DNA from: Methanosaeta sp. PtaB.Bin039
Lineage (GTDB): Archaea; Halobacteriota; Methanosarcinia; Methanotrichales; Methanotrichaceae
Direction: 5' to 3'
DNA: 64,000 nt
Assembly (NCBI GenBank): GCA_002067795.1
Contig: MVQI01000051.1
Location: 96,315 to 160,314, forward strand
Positions 9,618 to 18,842 of this stretch are shown piece by piece. How positions within the stretch are numbered: the stretch's first letter is position 1; each line of letters starts with the position of its first letter. Below the pieces are notes generated by a model that was not told where the DNA came from, searched no databases, and was given only the letters and a program-made list of their open reading frames with translations. Made by a program: the position numbers and the translations under genes.

Positions 9618-11143
9618 TGCCTCACCTCCAGGACGTAGACCATCTCCCCTTCTTTGACGTCTTTGAGCTTATCGAGGTCCAGGACCTTTCCTATGATATT
9701 GGTACCCTCGAACTTCTCGCCGGAGGGGCCGTACCGCCTGTCGTCCACGAACTTCACCCCTAAAAGCCCGGTCTTCTTGGCGACCTGGTTCGTAAGACCC
9801 AGGCTGCCTGCCGGCACGGGGCCTGTTGGCTTGTTCTCCGGCAGCAGCTCTTTGTACCGAACCGCGTCGACCACCGGCTTGAAGAGCACGGTGTTCTCAT
9901 ATACGAAGAAGACCGGAAGCGGTCCGACTGGCCTCTCTTTTAGGCCCACAACATGCCTGAAGTAGTCAAGGCTCTTGGGGGCCAGGTCGTCGTATAGCTG
10001 GATGGCCACCAATCTGGACGAAGGGATGGCTTTCAATGTGACCTTCTTCTCTTTCAGGACCTGCATGGTGGTTATCGGGCTCTGTTCGACGACCACGGCG
10101 TCCTCGCCGCTGTAGCCGTCCACACTGCATTCGATGCCACGCCGGTCAGCCATCTCGATCGCCTGTTGCAGCGGCATGCTCATGGCCATGAACCGCTCAG
10201 GACGGACAGAGACTGCGAGACGGTGCCCGGCCTGGGCAAGCTTCACCAGCTCCATGCCGGAGGTCACCTTGCCTACCACGGAGTGCCCTGGATTTGACGT
10301 GCGGTCGGCCTTGTAGATGAATATGTCACCCAAACCCCGGCCAGCTGCCCGAATGGTCACGGATCCGTCCACCCTGGGCTCACGGTGCTCGAAGGTTATA
10401 GGCTCTCCGTGAAGGACATGTGAGCTGATATACGAGCTGGAGACTGCACTTACTGTGAAATAACCGTCCCTTGCCGCGCCATGCAGGAACTCCGATCCAT
10501 TGGGGGCATCTCCTATGAGATCTACGACGAACCTGGTGTACACCTCCATGCCCTCGGTCATGGGCGTTGAGAGGTCATCGGTCACGAGATTATGGGTCAG
10601 ATCCTCCCACTCCACTATCGGCTCGATGCCCAGGAGGCGGTCATCTGCCTCCAGCCTGTCAAGCGTGCTTTTTCCGCCAACCACCCTGGCAAATACGCCC
10701 CTGCTGGAGCTTGGAACTCCATATGCCCCGGAATGCCTCTTTTTTACGAATATGATCTGGGTCCTATCAGGCTCAAAGCCGCTTGCTCCAAGAGCAACCT
10801 CCCAGCGGTTGTACTCATGGGCATCCTTATCCGGGGATATGGTGGAGGGGAAGTTGCCCCAGGCTATGGCACTTGAGTTGCTCCAGCGAGACCCAAGCTC
10901 GCCTATTCGTGAGACGCATTCGTGCCAGACATCCTGCATCTCTGACTCCACAAGCTCTATGCGCAGCTTTCCTTTGGTTGTCTTGAGCCAGTAGGAGTTG
11001 GTCTGGCGGGCTTTCTCGCCACGTCCCTTGATGATCCCGATCACGGTCTTAGGCAGCATCTTGGAGCCCGCAGCCCGGAGGGCGTCATCAAGGTCGGAGC
11101 CTTCCGGAAGCAAGACATCCAAACCATCGACAGTAACCTTCAT
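9614..11143 (-). CDS. mmp3: Methanogenesis marker protein 3, UPF0288 family
   Basis: The product is 509 residues, the usual family length of about 500. The N-terminal 60 residues (VTVDGLDVLLPEGSDLDDAL) resemble a ubiquitin-like segment. The rest contains the cyclophilin-related part for which the family was once annotated as a rotamase. The ATG at 11143 directly follows the A2 stop codon, with GGGGAG just upstream inside the A2 coding end, so the two are coupled. By context it works with A2 and the other markers in reductase maturation or activation. Confidence 0.85.
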   Translation of the reverse strand: MKVTVDGLDVLLPEGSDLDDALRAAGSKMLPKTVIGIIKGRGEKARQTNSYWLKTTKGKLRIELVESEMQDVWHECVSRIGELGSRWSNSSAIAWGNFPSTISPDKDAHEYNRWEVALGASGFEPDRTQIIFVKKRHSGAYGVPSSSRGVFARVVGGKSTLDRLEADDRLLGIEPIVEWEDLTHNLVTDDLSTPMTEGMEVYTRFVVDLIGDAPNGSEFLHGAARDGYFTVSAVSSSYISSHVLHGEPITFEHREPRVDGSVTIRAAGRGLGDIFIYKADRTSNPGHSVVGKVTSGMELVKLAQAGHRLAVSVRPERFMAMSMPLQQAIEMADRRGIECSVDGYSGEDAVVVEQSPITTMQVLKEKKVTLKAIPSSRLVAIQLYDDLAPKSLDYFRHVVGLKERPVGPLPVFFVYENTVLFKPVVDAVRYKELLPENKPTGPVPAGSLGLTNQVAKKTGLLGVKFVDDRRYGPSGEKFEGTNIIGKVLDLDKLKDVKEGEMVYVLEVRQ

Positions 11144-12763
11144 TCAACTCCCCATCATGAGCTTCTCTTCCTCTTCGGTGAGTTTAACCAGTATGTCCGC
11201 AGGAGTTCCTATGCTGATGACCTGGCCATTTCTCATGAGCATGGCCCGATCGCAGACGTTCTGAACGAAATCCATGTCGTGACTGACGATGACAAAGGTC
11301 TCCCCAAGCTCCTCCCTGGCATTAAGAATAGACTTGCTGACATCGATCTTGGTTATGGGGTCCATGGTTCCGGTCGGCTCGTCCAGCACAACGATCCTTG
11401 GCTCCTTGATGAGGACCTGAGCCATGGCCACACGGTGACGCTCCCCTTCGCTGAGCTCCTCAGGCAGTTTGTCGAGGATGGACTCGGCCTCCTCCTCCAG
11501 AAATCCTGTGGTGGTGAGGGTGTGGATGGCCTTTCGCTCCCCCAGCTCGAAGGGAAGGGAGAGCCCAATTGACTCGGTGAGATTCTCTATTACCGAGCGG
11601 TAAGGGTAGAGTGTGTATTCCTGGTGCAGAAGGCCTATGTACTTGGTTGCCCTGCCGCGCCCCTCCGGGCCCAGCAGGTTCATGTCCACCCACTCGTCGC
11701 CCACTCTCACCCAGGCATTGCCCGAGGTCGGGGTTATCAGGCCGCTTATGATCTTGGAGAGCGTCGTCTTGCCACCGCCGCTAACCCCCACAATCCCGAA
11801 TATCTCGCCTTCACGGATCTCAAAGGACACGTTGTCCACTGCCTTTACAACGCCACGGTCGATGCTGATGTAGCGCTTGGAGAGGTCCTTTACCCGTATC
11901 ATGGGCTCGCCCAGCTCCACCGTCTCCCGCTTGCTCATCTCGCCTGCCATGGTTATGAACTGGTCGGCAACAGCTCTGGGATCGCCAATCGCCTTGATCT
12001 CACCATGGTCCAGGAGGATGGCCCGGTCCGCCATATCTACCATCACGTCCTGCCAGTGGCTCGTGATAACCATGGTCATGCGGAAGTCCCGCACCGCCCG
12101 AAGGATGGATTCGTGAACCAGAGATGCAGTTGCCGGATCCAGTGTGCCTGACGGCTCATCTGCCAAGAGCAGCATGGGTGACTTGGCCAGCTGTCGGGCC
12201 AGGACCACCCTCTGCTTCTCCCCGCCGGACAGCTCCCTGGCCACGTGCATCATCCGATGAGAGAGGTTGACCTCGTCCAGCAGATCTGCTGCCTTATGAA
12301 CGCTGATGCTTTCTCCGGCGTCCTCGACCGCCCTCATTACATTTACGATGACCCTCTCGTCACCGTAGAGGGCGAAGGTCCTCTGCAGCATTATGGCAAT
12401 CCTCTTAGCGACGTCCCGGCGCAGCGTTTCGTTGACGTTCAGAGCCACGAAGTCGGCAGAGTCTGCCTTCAGCTCCCCTCCACACCTGCATCTCTTTCCG
12501 ACGAAGCTTGGCGGCTCAACGTGGCCGCAGCCGACGCATCTGGCTATGTGGTACACCACGCTTCCGCTGATATCAGGAAATACCTCAGTGCCTCGCAGGA
12601 CATGCATCAGAACGCTCTTTCCAGCTCCACTTCGCCCCAAGATGCCCAACGACTCGCCTTCATCTATGGACAGGTTGATATTTCGGAGGACTTCGTTATC
12701 CCCAAAACGAACTGTAAGATCCTTTATCTCGATAAAAGGTGCCAAATTATCATCCATCCTCAT
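11144..12763 (-). CDS. atwA: Methyl-coenzyme M reduction component A2, twin ABC ATPase
   Basis: The product is 539 residues with two ABC ATPase domains and no membrane part. The first Walker A is GRSGAGKS (43-50) and the first signature is LSGGEKQ. The second Walker A is GVSGGGKT and the second signature is LSEGERHR. A zinc-ribbon insert with Cys76, Cys79, Cys92 and Cys94 lies after the first Walker A, a mark of the A2 family. A2 provides ATP-dependent activation of methyl-coenzyme M reductase, which must be reduced to Ni(I). It is the first gene of the seven-gene marker operon, with about 180 bases of noncoding DNA upstream. Confidence 0.92.
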   Translation of the reverse strand: MRMDDNLAPFIEIKDLTVRFGDNEVLRNINLSIDEGESLGILGRSGAGKSVLMHVLRGTEVFPDISGSVVYHIARCVGCGHVEPPSFVGKRCRCGGELKADSADFVALNVNETLRRDVAKRIAIMLQRTFALYGDERVIVNVMRAVEDAGESISVHKAADLLDEVNLSHRMMHVARELSGGEKQRVVLARQLAKSPMLLLADEPSGTLDPATASLVHESILRAVRDFRMTMVITSHWQDVMVDMADRAILLDHGEIKAIGDPRAVADQFITMAGEMSKRETVELGEPMIRVKDLSKRYISIDRGVVKAVDNVSFEIREGEIFGIVGVSGGGKTTLSKIISGLITPTSGNAWVRVGDEWVDMNLLGPEGRGRATKYIGLLHQEYTLYPYRSVIENLTESIGLSLPFELGERKAIHTLTTTGFLEEEAESILDKLPEELSEGERHRVAMAQVLIKEPRIVVLDEPTGTMDPITKIDVSKSILNAREELGETFVIVSHDMDFVQNVCDRAMLMRNGQVISIGTPADILVKLTEEEEKLMMGS

Positions 12764-12941
12764 GAGTTCTCATCGATAAGATCCACAATCCACCCAGATG
12801 AATGATGATACTTAAGTTTAACCGATAACATCTGTTAATGATCGAAGCGCTGCATCTCGAAGATCGTGCCGATCCTGGTGGATTTCGCCCCGTCCTTCTC
12901 TGAATGGAGAGGGAATTTCAATATAGAAATGGAGAGGTCGG

Positions 12942-13130
12942 TCAGTGATGACCTTTTCCCCCAGTTCCGGCCTTGACCATGAGGAAATCCTTGTCAAGAT
13001 AGGCCTGATGGGCCAGGTCCAGGCATTCATGGCAAATGTGAAACATCGTATCCTTGAGGCCATGAATCGTAGCTTGCTTGGCCTTCACCGGGAAGGTCTC
13101 TTTCTCTACCCCACAGAGTTGGCACTTCAT
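12942..13130 (-). CDS. Small zinc-finger-like protein
   Basis: The product is 62 residues. Two pairs, CQLC near the N-terminus and CHEC near residue 33, form a C2-C2 zinc site in a short ribbon. AGGTGA stands six bases before the ATG, which supports a real gene. It begins seven bases after the flavin prenyltransferase stop codon on the same strand and is probably co-transcribed. No known family is recognised. It may bind a nucleic acid or act as a metal-binding partner. Confidence 0.65.
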   Translation of the reverse strand: MKCQLCGVEKETFPVKAKQATIHGLKDTMFHICHECLDLAHQAYLDKDFLMVKAGTGGKGHH

Positions 13131-13136
13131 CCAAAG

Positions 13137-13754
13137 TCACCTGCTTCGGTCTTTATCCGAATCGTTATAAGTTTTTCCCATGCCGGCCGGGCCACCCCAT
13201 CTACGGTAGATCTCCTGCTTTACACCAAGAAGGTCAAGAGCCCTTCCGGCCACGGTATCGACCAGATCCTCTACGCTATGCGGCCGACCGTAGAAGGCAG
13301 GGCACGCGGGCATTATCACCCCGCCAGCCTCTGCCACCTGGACCATGTTTCTCAGATGGATCAGGTTAAGCGGGGCTTCCCTGGTCACCAGGACCAGCCG
13401 GCGATGCTCTTTCAGGCAGACGTCGGCAGCCCGTGTGATTAGTGTGTCGGAGAAGCCCGAGGCAATCCCCGCAAGGGTCCTCATGCTGCAGGGGGCCACA
13501 ACCATACCCTGGACCCGGTAAGACCCGCTGGCAAAGGGAGCCGTGAAATCCTCAGGATTGTAAGAGCGGAAGGCCAGAGCCTCAACCTCGTCGGGGCGCC
13601 AGTCGGTCTCCACGGATAGGATCTCCCTGGCAGACCTGGTCATGATCAGATGAGTCTTAGAGCGCCCGGAAAGCTCCTGTAAGATGCGAATCCCGTACTG
13701 GATTCCCGAGGCTCCGCTAAGTCCCACCACAATCTCAGGAGTGCCTGACGACAT
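13137..13754 (-). CDS. ubiX: UbiX-family flavin prenyltransferase
   Basis: The product is 205 residues from ATG 13754, where the family's N-terminal motif VVGLSGASGIQYGIRIL begins; the frame remains open upstream but runs into the preceding gene. UbiX enzymes join dimethylallyl phosphate to FMN to make prenylated FMN, the cofactor of UbiD decarboxylases. The phosphate-binding GASG, the APCSMRTLAGIASGFSD block and LVTREAPLNLIHLRNM are all present. No UbiD is in the window. It lies directly after a membrane Fe-S protein and before a small zinc-finger protein. Confidence 0.9.
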   Translation of the reverse strand: MSSGTPEIVVGLSGASGIQYGIRILQELSGRSKTHLIMTRSAREILSVETDWRPDEVEALAFRSYNPEDFTAPFASGSYRVQGMVVAPCSMRTLAGIASGFSDTLITRAADVCLKEHRRLVLVTREAPLNLIHLRNMVQVAEAGGVIMPACPAFYGRPHSVEDLVDTVAGRALDLLGVKQEIYRRWGGPAGMGKTYNDSDKDRSR

Positions 13755-13795
13755 CTCGCCATGAGGGGCTGACTCAGGTTTTCCAGCCGGGCGGG

Positions 13796-14404
13796 TCAGA
13801 ACTGGAGGGCCCCCTTGGGACAGGCCTCCACACAGCGGCCGCACTTCAGGCAATCCGGCTGATCGACGATCCGGTTTACCTCCAGCTGCATGGGGCATAC
13901 CTTCAGGCATTTTCCGCAATCGATACACACCGCCTTGTCCAGTTTTAACTTATATTTGCCGTAACCCAGAAGGCGGCCTGCTGTGCCCATGGGACATATA
14001 TTGCACCAGGCCCGGGGAGAGATCGCAGTCCCCAGAAGAAGAGAGGCCGCCATGTTCATTGTGCACATGGTCACGAAGACCATGCCGATCTGATCGACCA
14101 GACCACCGATCGTCAGCAACCGGTACATCATAAAGCCCATCATCAGGACAAAAATAGGCACCCTCAATGCCATGCTGCTAAGAACCGGCGGCAAAGGACG
14201 GCCTCTGGTGATCCGGCTCACAAAGAAGTCGTTGAAGCTTCCCCACGGGCAGAGGTTGCCGCAGAACCACCGTCCCCTGAAGGGAGACGAGATCAGGATC
14301 GCCAGGAATACCACAGGCACCAGGTATCCCAGCCTGGGATACCATATGCCCCCCACACAGGCTATGAGAGCCAGCACGCCCAGGTAAGGAGTCACTTTGA
14401 GCAT
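13796..14404 (-). CDS. Membrane 4Fe-4S ferredoxin-type protein (NapH/NosR-like)
   Basis: The product is about 202 residues from ATG 14404; an upstream in-frame ATG at 14428 is possible. Four to five hydrophobic segments fill residues 1-140, with a CGNLCPWGSFN motif and a CNICPMG motif on loops, as in NapH/NosR/CcoG-type electron-transfer proteins. The C-terminal 60 residues hold two clusters of type CxxCxxCxxxCP (CIDCGKCLKVCP and CLKCGRCVEACP). It probably moves electrons between a membrane donor and a cytosolic acceptor. It ends 41 bases before the ubiX start, so the two may be co-transcribed. Confidence 0.8.
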   Translation of the reverse strand: MLKVTPYLGVLALIACVGGIWYPRLGYLVPVVFLAILISSPFRGRWFCGNLCPWGSFNDFFVSRITRGRPLPPVLSSMALRVPIFVLMMGFMMYRLLTIGGLVDQIGMVFVTMCTMNMAASLLLGTAISPRAWCNICPMGTAGRLLGYGKYKLKLDKAVCIDCGKCLKVCPMQLEVNRIVDQPDCLKCGRCVEACPKGALQF

Positions 14405-14438
14405 CTTGCCGCCTCCTGCAAGCCCCATAACCGCGTCT

Positions 14439-14918
14439 TCAGATCACCCGGGCCGAGAGTATGCGCACCATCTGCAAAGGCCGGTCCCCAGCCCCGGTCC
14501 GGACCTGACCAATGCGATCCACCACGTCCATCCCCTCGACCACACGGCCAAAGACCGGATGCATCTTATCCAGATAGTTGTTGTCTACCAGGTTTATGAA
14601 AAACTGGCTGCCCCCTGTATTTGGGCCTGCATTGGCCATTGAGAGCGTTCCCCGATCGTTGCGGTTATGGTCGGTGAACTCGTCGGTGATGGTATATCCA
14701 GGGCCGCCCCTGCCAGTCCCCGTGGGGTCCCCGCCCTGAATCATGAAGCCGTCGATCACCCGGTGAAATATCACCCCATCGTAGAAGCCCTTCTCGACCA
14801 GGGTCCTGAAGTTGCCTGCCGTAACCGGCATATCTCCGGCCAGCTCTATCACCAAGTCACCTAACGTGGTCTTCATCATGACCCGACCGCCCTGGAGCGG
14901 ACTCTTATCCTCGCTCAT
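14439..14918 (-). CDS. Peptidyl-prolyl cis-trans isomerase, cyclophilin type
   Basis: The product is 159 residues, a compact single-domain cyclophilin. Diagnostic blocks are FHRVIDGFMIQGGDP with the catalytic arginine, and GGSQFFIN. There is no signal peptide, so it is cytosolic. It catalyses proline isomerisation in protein folding. The gene begins a minus-strand run that continues into the membrane Fe-S protein. Upstream lies AT-rich DNA shared with a divergent small zinc-ribbon gene. Confidence 0.92.
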   Translation of the reverse strand: MSEDKSPLQGGRVMMKTTLGDLVIELAGDMPVTAGNFRTLVEKGFYDGVIFHRVIDGFMIQGGDPTGTGRGGPGYTITDEFTDHNRNDRGTLSMANAGPNTGGSQFFINLVDNNYLDKMHPVFGRVVEGMDVVDRIGQVRTGAGDRPLQMVRILSARVI

Positions 14919-15067
14919 CGCCTTAAACTAAGGGATGATAAAATATCAAACTGCCGGTGCCTGCCCAGGCTGCAGGCAGTTCATGATCAAATGTATTATA
15001 TACCAGTTCGACAGCTTTAATGCCGCCGGTTAGAAGCTAATCGGCCAGAGAAGGTAAGTGAGCAAGT

Positions 15068-15241
15068 ATGGAAGAGAGCAGAGGCAGGGCCGGCTTTGAG
15101 AGGGCCCCAAGAGAGATGCATGATGCAGTGTGTTCCGATTGCGGAAATCAGACCCAGGTCCCCTTCAAGCCAGACGGAGTAAGACCGGTTTACTGCAGGG
15201 ATTGCTATCAAAAGCACAGACCACCCAGAACTCCCAGATAA
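15068..15241 (+). CDS. 57-residue CxxC/CxxC zinc-ribbon protein
   Basis: An ATG at 15068 opens a 57-codon frame ending in TAA at 15241. The product has CSDCGNQTQVPFKPDG followed by RPVYCRDCYQKH, a compact four-cysteine zinc ribbon found as a stand-alone domain in many archaea and at the ends of some RNA helicases. AGAGAAGG stands about ten bases before the ATG and an AT-rich promoter (TATTATATACC) lies near 14994. Basic C-terminal residues suggest nucleic-acid binding. It is divergent from the cyclophilin gene. Confidence 0.8.
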   Translation: MEESRGRAGFERAPREMHDAVCSDCGNQTQVPFKPDGVRPVYCRDCYQKHRPPRTPR

Positions 15242-15404
15242 GACCTTTCTGTCCATGCCAGCCCTGTCTGGATAGGACCGACCAACTCTTTTTGAAATCC
15301 ATGTGAATTTATTTTCCAATCATAAGCCCGGTCAGGCAGGGTGGCTCCTCAGGCACTTCCATAAGGAGATTTGCAGTATGAGGCGCTGTGGATCAATCCC
15401 CAGG

Positions 15405-16175
15405 TCAGGGCTCCAGCTCGATGCCCACCGGGCAGTGATCCGAGCCCATGACATCGCTTCTGATGAAGGCCCGGCTGATCTTTGGCGCCAGGTCTTCTGA
15501 TACGAAGAAGTAATCGATCCGCCAGCCCACGTTTCTCTCCCTGGCCTTGCTCTTTAGGTCCCACCAGCTGTAATGGCCGGGCTGCTGGTTGAACAGGCGG
15601 AAGGTATCGAGGTAGCCGTGCTCCACAAGACTATCCATCCAGGCCCGTTCAACAGGCAGAAATCCTGATATCCTCTCGTTTTGCCGTGGGCGGGCCAGAT
15701 CTATCTCCTTGTGCGCGGTGTTTAAGTCCCCGCAAATGACTATGCTTCGGCCGGCCTGCCTTTGGCTGTCCACGTGCTTGAGGAAGCGCTCGTAGAACTC
15801 AAGCTTGTATCTCAGCCGCTCGGGCGAGGCTTTTCCATTTGGGAAATATACGTTGTAGAGCAGGAATCTGCCGTAGTCAGCCACTATTGCCCGCCCCTCG
15901 TCATCCAGCCCTTCAACGCCGAGCCCTGTCCGGACCGACGATGGGGCCTGGCGGCTGAAGAGGCCCACCCCAGCATAGCCCTTCTTGGGCCCTGGGGAGA
16001 ATATGCAGTGGTATCCGGGAACTGAGCGCAGCTCACTGGGGATCTGCTCAGTACAGGCCTTTGTCTCCTGGATGCCCAGGATATCAGGACCTTCATCCGC
16101 CAGCCACTTCAGAAGGCCCTTCCTGTGGACTGAGCGAATTCCGTTGACGTTCCACGATAAGAGTACCAGCCCCAC
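15405..16175 (-). CDS. xthA: Exodeoxyribonuclease III / AP endonuclease
   Basis: The product is 256 residues, typical for ExoIII. Family motifs are [31 protein letters not shown] and the C-terminal [10 protein letters not shown]. It cuts DNA at abasic sites and removes 3' blocks in base excision repair, using divalent metal bound by the Asp/Glu/His residues in these motifs. The start is a GTG at 16175 with GGTGAT close upstream, and no ATG precedes the conserved core. The gene stands alone on the minus strand. Confidence 0.93.
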   Translation of the reverse strand: MGLVLLSWNVNGIRSVHRKGLLKWLADEGPDILGIQETKACTEQIPSELRSVPGYHCIFSPGPKKGYAGVGLFSRQAPSSVRTGLGVEGLDDEGRAIVADYGRFLLYNVYFPNGKASPERLRYKLEFYERFLKHVDSQRQAGRSIVICGDLNTAHKEIDLARPRQNERISGFLPVERAWMDSLVEHGYLDTFRLFNQQPGHYSWWDLKSKARERNVGWRIDYFFVSEDLAPKISRAFIRSDVMGSDHCPVGIELEP

Positions 16176-16264
16176 CTCAGATCACCATCTTATCCTGTCA
16201 TCAACCTAAAGCCTCATCAATCCGCCGACCATATAGCCGAATATATCGCCCTCATTTGGCAGGC

Positions 16265-16495
16265 TCAGGACGGACGCTTGCCCTTCTTGCCCTCCTTTCG
16301 GTTCTGCTTTTGGCTGTTCTTGCCTTGCATGCGAACCTGGGCCGCTTTCTGTTCAGCCAGAGCCCTCTGATAGGATTTCCAGCCCGGACACCAGCCTGTA
16401 TGCCAGCGCCAGAGACTGGCCACCACTGAGTAGGGATGCTTCTCGGTGTACTTTCTGATCTTGCAGCTCTCGCATCTGCTGTTAATCTCGGTCAT
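16265..16495 (-). CDS. Small basic Cys-containing protein, unknown function
   Basis: The product is 76 residues from ATG 16495; the frame is open further upstream but that part reads as unrelated. It has CESC near the N-terminus, an aromatic region SVVASLWRWHTGWCPGW, and a very basic Lys/Arg/Gln tail. The pattern suggests a small metal- and nucleic-acid-binding protein. I do not recognise a family. No Shine-Dalgarno sequence is clear. It lies 89 bases after the xthA start on the same strand. Confidence 0.55.
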   Translation of the reverse strand: MTEINSRCESCKIRKYTEKHPYSVVASLWRWHTGWCPGWKSYQRALAEQKAAQVRMQGKNSQKQNRKEGKKGKRPS

Positions 16496-16817
16496 CCCGG
16501 TCAGAGTGGACGATCGGGTTAAAAAACCTAACCCGAGGGCGGCTGCAGTCATGCTGCTCTTCCCCGCCCCAAACGAAGAAAGCAAGCGATGCGGCGACAT
16601 TTGGGATCGGATGCGTGGAGGGGTGGCTCGGAAGGGAAATGAAACCACGAACCATTTTCGCAGACATGTCGCTCGATTGGGATCTCAGCCATCCCCGAGA
16701 TGCCCACTGCGAGTGGATGACCTGAAATTCGAGCGTGAGAACTGCTGGAATTAAACGCCCTGAAGATCCAGCGAAACATCCCGCATCAAGAAGAAATGGT
16801 CGCTGGCCTGCAATTTT
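16496..16817. other. Intergenic, 322 bases, nothing recognised
   Basis: This stretch lies between the small basic protein gene and the aldo/keto reductase gene. It has no codon pattern that I trust in any frame, no tRNA-like fold and no strong repeat. The part near 16750-16817 is the likely 3' untranslated region of the reductase. Confidence 0.5.
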
Positions 16818-17660
16818 TCAGAGATCGCCCCTGTAGAAGGCCAGCTTGCGGGCGAAGGGCATAAAGACCTCAAGCAGGCTGTGCTGCTCATCGGCGTCGA
16901 GCGGCTGGAACTGACGGCCCATCTGGGCCAGGAATCGCACCTCTTCCGCACTGGAGCAGCCCACCGTTATCTGGCTTACCTGGGAGAGAGCGTAGCGGAT
17001 CAGCTTCTCCGGGGTGACCCCAGCTGGACGATTGATGAAATGCCCGCCGCCAAGGACCTTCATGCCTATTGCCGCCAGGCCCTTGTCCTCTGCCGCCCCC
17101 ATCGTGCTATCCAGAAATCCGCCAAGTACGCCCTCAACCGGATTTACCGGAAGCAGAACCGCGTCCACGTCCCAGCGATTTATGGCTTGGGTCAGCACCT
17201 CCGGATCGTGATGGCCTGTTACCCCGATATGGCGAACCCGGCCGCTTGACCTGGCTTCCAGGAAAGCCTCCAATGCGCCCCCAGGAGCTTCCACGTCCCG
17301 CAGCTCCTGAACTGTGCGCAGGTCGTGGATCTGCCACAGGTCGAGGTATTCCAGGCCGGTATTGGACAGGGTCGTCTCCAGATCGGCCAGTGCCCCTTTT
17401 CGGCTACGGAAGGCTGATTTGCTTGCCTGAAAGAAGCTATTGCGCATCTTCTTCCATCCTGCCCAAAAAGATCCGTAGTACCCTTCGGAACCAGCATAGG
17501 CCCGCGCCGAGTCGAAGTAGGTGATCCCCTGAAAGGCCGCCTCCTCAATCACCCTCTGGGCAGCTTCTCCCTCTCCGAAGGTGCGCAAGATGCCTTCACC
17601 ACCCAGCCCCACCCTGGATACCGATCGTCCAGTCCTGCCAAACGCCACATCCATGCTCAT
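16818..17660 (-). CDS. Aldo/keto reductase
   Basis: The product is 280 residues, slightly short for the family. The catalytic tetrad is readable: Asp50 and Tyr55 in FDSARAYAGSEG, Lys81 in QASKSAF and His112 in WQIHDL. These enzymes reduce carbonyls with NAD(P)H in a TIM barrel. The later NPVEGVLGG and GMKVLGGG blocks fit the archaeal branch of the family that also includes predicted ferredoxin-linked members, but no Fe-S tail is present here. The substrate cannot be assigned. It is transcribed alone. Confidence 0.88.
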   Translation of the reverse strand: MSMDVAFGRTGRSVSRVGLGGEGILRTFGEGEAAQRVIEEAAFQGITYFDSARAYAGSEGYYGSFWAGWKKMRNSFFQASKSAFRSRKGALADLETTLSNTGLEYLDLWQIHDLRTVQELRDVEAPGGALEAFLEARSSGRVRHIGVTGHHDPEVLTQAINRWDVDAVLLPVNPVEGVLGGFLDSTMGAAEDKGLAAIGMKVLGGGHFINRPAGVTPEKLIRYALSQVSQITVGCSSAEEVRFLAQMGRQFQPLDADEQHSLLEVFMPFARKLAFYRGDL

Positions 17661-17911
17661 GATAAATCATATGATATGATGTCACCATCGCCTATAAGGC
17701 ATCCGGCCGTATGTCGGCGAATCTGCGCGGCGGAAAAACAACGCCATTCGAGATGCTCTCGAAGATCGATCGATATGCCGAGATGGTGGCAGGCGTCCAA
17801 ATGGATCTCCCGATGTACGGCATAGGCCTGCCCAGAGTATGTGAGCAGGGCGATTTTTTTGCACCTCCCGGCAATGGATTGAATGTGGGAATAAAAGGCG
17901 TTGTTATAAAG

Positions 17912-17984
17912 TAGCCCGGCCAGGATTCGAACCTAGGTGAGGAGGTCCAGAGCCTCCCGTGATTGACCGCTACACTACCGGGCT
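17912..17984 (-). tRNA. tRNA-Gln (CUG)
   Basis: Read on the minus strand, the acceptor stem AGCCCGG pairs with CCGGGCT. The anticodon stem GGAGG/CCTCC closes the loop CTCTGGA, which gives anticodon CUG for glutamine. The T arm contains TTCGAAT. There is no intron and the CCA end is not encoded. An ATAATAAA box-A-like element lies about 30 bases upstream of the 5' end, near 18015. A tRNA-Gln in archaea is normally charged through Glu-tRNA amidation. Confidence 0.95.
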
Positions 17985-18043
17985 TCGGCAAGAACCCTGC
18001 TATGCACAGGGGGTTTATTATCCTATCGATCGGGCAGGAAAGG

Positions 18044-18679
18044 CTAGAGGGAGGACCTGCACTCCAGAATCACGGTGCGGGGCGGTCCCAGGCTGTCCCG
18101 GGTCACGTTAAGAGATGGCAGGGGCCCCTCGACCTTCCGACCTTTCAGGAAGGACCCGACAGGCTCAAGCTCGAAGCTCAGCTGGCCAGTCAGATAGTGC
18201 ATGGGAACCACCACAGCGGGTTTGAGCTGATCCGCGACAGCCGCTGCAGCCTTTGCGTCAAGGGTATAGATTCCTCCAACCGGAAGAAACAGCAGGTCCA
18301 CCGGCCCGATCTCCGCCAGCTGATCGGGGGTGAGAAGGTGGCCAAGGTCGCCCAGGTGACAGAGGCGAACGCCCTCCAGCTCGAAGCAAAAGGCGGTATT
18401 GGGCCCGCGCATGGCTCCATGATGCTGGTCATGCCAGGTGGCCACGCCACGAAAGCGCACGCCAGATGCCAGATGTTCTCCTACTGCCCTCACCACAACA
18501 GGCGAACCCTGGATCGCCCCGATGTTGCTGTGGTCGTCGTGGTCATGGCTGATCAAGACCATGTCGGCCTGAAGTGGCGGCAGCCTGTAGCCGACGCTCT
18601 CATCAGGCGGATCCGTGACAAGGGCCTTATCCCCCCATCTTATGAGAAAGCAGGAATGGCCCAGCCAGATTATCTCCAT
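18044..18679 (-). CDS. MBL-fold metal-dependent hydrolase (UPF0173-like)
   Basis: The product is 211 residues from ATG 18679; a TTG three codons earlier is less likely. The metallo-beta-lactamase motif appears as SHDHDDHSN, with further ligands in HGAMRGPN, HLGDLGHLL and the C-terminal VVPMHY. This pattern matches the UPF0173/UlaG-like metal-dependent hydrolases, which bind two zinc or manganese ions. The natural substrate is unknown. The gene stands between tRNA-Gln and taw2 on the same strand. Confidence 0.88.
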   Translation of the reverse strand: MEIIWLGHSCFLIRWGDKALVTDPPDESVGYRLPPLQADMVLISHDHDDHSNIGAIQGSPVVVRAVGEHLASGVRFRGVATWHDQHHGAMRGPNTAFCFELEGVRLCHLGDLGHLLTPDQLAEIGPVDLLFLPVGGIYTLDAKAAAAVADQLKPAVVVPMHYLTGQLSFELEPVGSFLKGRKVEGPLPSLNVTRDSLGPPRTVILECRSSL

Positions 18680-18842
18680 GATACCCAATTTAACGGTCGG
18701 AGCTGAGAAGAGATATAACCATCGATTTTGTCTTTGAGGTTACGCACAGGGCTAAGAGAAATGATGGTGGAGATCTCGGCCGAGCCCGACAGTAATGGAT
18801 CTCCCAGACGAGATCTCCGCAACCGAGATAAAGCCGCCATCT

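Noticed and set aside
17692..17914. Open frames on both strands between the aldo/keto reductase gene and tRNA-Gln
   Set aside because: One frame runs into the tRNA and the other has no ribosome site or family match. About 250 bases of GC-rich DNA readily stay open by chance.
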